NCBI GenBank assembly: GCA_028015205.1
Contig: CM051510.1
Span: 31,558,580 to 31,622,579, forward strand
Length of the DNA stretch: 64,000 nt
Source of the DNA: Mytilisepta virgata
Lineage: Eukaryota > Mollusca > Bivalvia > Mytilida > Mytilidae
Reading direction: 5' to 3'
Under the pieces are notes generated by a model. It was given only the letters and a program-made list of their open reading frames with translations. It had not been told where the DNA came from and searched no databases. Positions 60,641 to 64,000 of the stretch are shown here, one piece after another. Each line of letters starts with the position of its first letter. The first letter of the stretch is position 1. A program made the position numbers and the translations under genes.

Positions 60641-62756
60641 TAAAGTCAGCTATGAGGAAAGTATTTCCTATGAACAAAATTACCTATCTTTTCAGTTCAA
60701 AAATAGATTTAGTCTTAGAAGAGATTTTGAACAGTCGACATCATTGTGATCATGCATGGTCATGCGTGGTGAGTCAGCTTAAACACCACAAATTATATCT
60801 TCTATTTTTAGAATTTTGTTTTATGGCAGCTCACTTGCCTCTTTTTATTTTGGGTTTTTTATTTCCCAATAAAACTTCCATTTTAAAATCTAACAATCAT
60901 CAAAGGTTAAATAAATCTGCTTTGTACTCACCACCTGCCTTACAATAAGAGAAAGTCATTTATTATTGCTGTCAATTATGTAATGATAATTAAAGTTTCA
61001 TAAAATCAATTATTTCACACTTTAGAAACCATTTACTGTGCTTTGTCTGAATTGTATATTACAATGACAAAATTTTATGTATAAACAAAAGAAATGGAGA
61101 AAAAAACATGTTATTCTAAGGCCAGGCAAACATTTTTTTTTTTTCATTTACTACAAATAAGGCAACATTGTGACTGGTGGACTGCAAGATCTTAATGGTA
61201 TCATTCCCTCAACAGTCACTGCTTCAGTAATGACAAATTTTGAAATTGTTTTAAAAGAATTAAAACTCCCTCCAGAAAAGCAGACCATACCTGGACTATG
61301 ACTCTCCTGTTAACACCTGTCTGATTTCATGGCTAACAATCTTCTGATGATTAGTTTTAGATTTCAATTTTTGGTCAGGAGTGTACCTAATGAAATTTAA
61401 TACTATATGCGAGAAATTCTGTTTCCGAGTTAATATCATATCTGTGTCCTCTTTTTTTTCCAAATTGTTTAAAAAAATATTTAAAAGATAAAATGCTATA
61501 TTACCAATTACAATATAAGTTTTCTGAAATGCCTTTTTAACCCACCCAATTTTTTATGGGCATCTTGGAAATTATTCTTATTTACATTTAAAAAAGTTAT
61601 TTTTTTAATCATTTTTTTTTTTATTTGTGGAACTGTGACATCTAACCAGTAAACATAATAGAGAATTAAATCATCCTGTCATGCTATCATAACATGAAAG
61701 GGCTTCATCCGGAATTAAATCCTCTTAAAGGACGATACAACCTTATAAATGTTAGAAGTATTTAATCTGCTTTGAACTTGGATTTTATGTTTTGCATCCT
61801 TTTTTTTTTGTTTTGTTTGAAGGATTCTGCTTTTCCTTTCATGCTTGTTTTTCACATCTTTAAATTGATTTTATTTATCAACAGTCAAACCTGTATATAA
61901 AAGGCATCCATAAGACCAAAGAAATGTGCCCTTCATGAGCAGCTGCCCTTAATTCAGAGTTTAATTTTACAAGTTTTGTTCAAAACTGGGACATATTCAC
62001 AGTGCCCTTTATATACAGTGATTTGCTATACAGAGGTGTCCTTTAAAGCAGGTGTAACTATTTTTCTTTTGTTTTGGTAAAGACAGTCATTAGTACATTT
62101 TTATTTTGACAGTTCAAGGACTGCCATATATATGCAAATTGCAAAATGATCTTTTTCATCTTTGAGATAAGTAAATTTATGAACAGCTTTTAATCTTCAG
62201 ATGCTTTCATCAAGATCTATAAAAATCTCAAAGAAATTGTATCGATTAAATATAATAAGCTATCTTTAAACCTGATGTAATTGTTTCTATCTTCCTACGA
62301 TTAAATTCCTTCACTTCCAATAACTGTATTGATCCAACTTCTTGGATAGAAAATTATTTTTAAACCTACTAGACAAGAAAATAAAGTTGACGCATCAATG
62401 CTTTTCTTTTGCTCTCTTGGTGTTATGAACTGGGACGAGTAAAAGAAGATGTTCAGCAAACAGAATTTTCCTTCTTCAATGTTTAGTATTGCCCCCCTCC
62501 CCCCCCCCCCCCCTTGCAGAGTTATTCACCGCCAAACTCATGAACAGAATTTTCCCATTGAAAACTCCAATTCAAAATGAATATTCAAATTCTCTAATTA
62601 CATGAATTATACATTTTACAACAACATGTTCAATGAAGCCTTTACAGAACACTTAACAGACCAACCAAAAAATTATAAATTAATAACACAAATGTTGTCA
62701 ACACAAAAGTCCTCAAGGTGAAGCAATTCCCAAATTTTTTTGATCAACCAAACTGC

Positions 62757-63016
62757 CAAAAGCTGTCACAAACAACTTAAGACATCATGTTCATACTGAC
62801 CAAAACACCACCCCCCTTAAAAAGTTGTCACAAACAACTTAAGACATCATGTTCATACTGACCAAAACACCGCCCCACCCTCCCCCTCCCTCTGAAAAAG
62901 CTGTCACCATCAACTTAAGACATCATGTTCATACTGACCAAACCACCAACACCCCCTGGAAAGCTGTCACAAACAACTTAAGACATCATGTTCATACTGA
63001 CCAAAACACCACCCCC
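62757..63016 (+). repeat. Tandem repeat, units about 60-75 bp, four copies
   Basis: Each unit has AAGCTGTCACAAACAACTTA, GACATCATGTTCATACTGAC and CAAAACACCA followed by a C-rich stretch of variable length. Confidence 0.92.
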
Positions 63017-63160
63017 ACCCCCTCCTTCCCCTCCCCCACCACCATTTTTCCAAAAATACTGGACAACTCCAATACTGACACCCTTAAAGGATAAAATTGA
63101 AAATTCTATTGCTAGTTCTTTTACTGCCAGTGAAGATTATATAGAATATTATTAACTCAC

Positions 63161-63250
63161 CTGAATGATTCTGATAATGAATTCAATGTGACAAAGACTA
63201 TTCCAGTCCTATTCTCTGACAATGAGCTATACTAACAATGATGTCGTTTT
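63161..63250 (-). other. Candidate 5' non-coding exon end with consensus donor (speculative)
   Basis: On the minus strand, ATCATTCAG is followed by GTGAGTTAAT, a full consensus donor at 63160-63155. The sequence before it has no recognisable coding and its start is unknown, so the right boundary is arbitrary. It could be a leader exon of the MAP gene or chance. Confidence 0.15.
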
Positions 63251-63680
63251 ACGACATGAAGGATCTGAATTCCATTAAACATAATAAGAATGTATTGACA
63301 AAAATATAAAGCACCTAATACTATCAATAATTCAGATTTCTGGTAGACAAATTGTCATTTTATTAACTTCTTATACAACATTTCATAAGAATTGATCATC
63401 GCAGATTATGCCTCATATGTACGTAAAACTTAGAACACCGTGACATAGTAAACCTCAAGGTGTTTTTTTTTCCATAAAAACTTCCTGTATTACAAACTAA
63501 CATAAACTGACCTATAACTAGGAAATGAAAAAAAAAATATGAATTTAAGAATTCATGTTTTTATGTTGTTCTATTATAATTAAGGGTATGTAAAGACTTG
63601 CCACAAGTCTCTGTGTAATATTATGTCCACTTTATAATTACTTTTTTCCTACAAAAATGCATCTCCACTATCTATACTTA

Positions 63681-63942
63681 TTTACTACCAAACATTGTAT
63701 GTAGCACAGAGTCCCTGTGTAATATTTACTACCAAACATTGTATGTAGCACAGAGTCCCTGTGTAATATTTACTACCAAACATTGTATGTAGCACAGAGT
63801 CCCTGTGTAATATTTACTACCAAACAGTGTATGTAGCACAGAGTCCCTGTGTAATATTTACTACCAAACAGTGTATGTTGCACAGAGTCTCTGTGTAATA
63901 TTTACTACCAAACAGTGTATGTAGCACAGAGTCTCTGTGTAA
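63681..63942 (+). repeat. 44-bp minisatellite, six copies
   Basis: Units start TTTACTACCAAACA at 63681, 63725, 63769, 63813, 63857 and 63901, exactly 44 bp apart. They continue GTATGTAGCACAGAGTC and CTGTGTAATA, with a few substitutions shared by the last three. Confidence 0.96.
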
Positions 63943-64000
63943 ACATAATGATAGTAAATAAATATGGATAGAGAAGTGCTTTATTTTCATAGAAACAATG

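Larger units (their letters stand above)
34449..64000 (-). other. Upstream region of the MAP gene: probable first intron(s), 5' non-coding exons and flank
   Basis: Nearly 30 kb without a recognisable coding exon on either strand. Open frames are short and match no family I know. Blocks such as 35283-40814, 43733-46592, 48906-51941, 52305-54104 and 57161-62756 are AT-rich with only small repeats, apart from the MITEs, SINEs and tandem repeats listed separately. No promoter could be identified. Confidence 0.55.

Noticed and set aside
60652..60948. 98-codon open frame on the plus strand
   Set aside because: No recognisable domain, no splice context, and next to a dispersed repeat; length is within chance for this composition.
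63681..63942. CRISPR-like array
   Set aside because: Units are contiguous 44-bp repeats with no unique spacers; a minisatellite in an animal genome.

Overview
This is a AT-rich, intron-rich and repeat-rich animal window. I read it as bivalve mollusc DNA, most likely a mussel. The organism call is inference: the dispersed repeats resemble families I remember from mussel genomes, and I could not search for them. There is no operon structure, no bacterial gene, no rRNA and no CRISPR array.

One protein-coding gene dominates and runs on the minus strand, from about 34448 leftwards to at least 4508. It is a homologue of the tau/MAP2/MAP4 family of microtubule-associated proteins. Nine coding exons can be joined with GT-AG borders and consistent phases. 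They are a 4.67-kb first coding exon (29736-34401, acidic projection-type region with a 47-residue tandem repeat, then a basic Ser/Pro/Lys/Thr-rich region), two short linker exons (25665-25756, 16121-16199), and six exons carrying tau-type repeats built on the S(K/R)xGSxxN...PGGG signature (15396-15475, 13507-13605, 10475-10564, 9544-9633, 5902-5991, 4508-4597). The last four are each exactly 90 nt and phase 0 on both sides, so they look like interchangeable cassettes. The joined reading frame is about 1,792 codons through the sixth repeat. The C-terminal tail and 3' UTR are not securely visible and probably lie beyond the left edge.

Positions 34449-64000 contain no convincing coding sequence. 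They are most likely the long first intron, 5' non-coding exons and upstream flank of the same gene; two weak non-coding exon candidates are listed.

The non-coding DNA is full of non-autonomous mobile elements: a 400-bp TTAA-flanked pair, four copies of a TACTGTAAATTC-ended MITE, two foldback families with two copies each, a large family opening with CTCACCTG and closing with CAGGTGAGC that carries internal tandem modules, tRNA-derived SINEs, one LINE reverse-transcriptase fragment, and a perfect 59-bp-arm palindrome nested in a 676-bp DNA transposon just upstream of the first coding exon. Several minisatellites lie in the right half.
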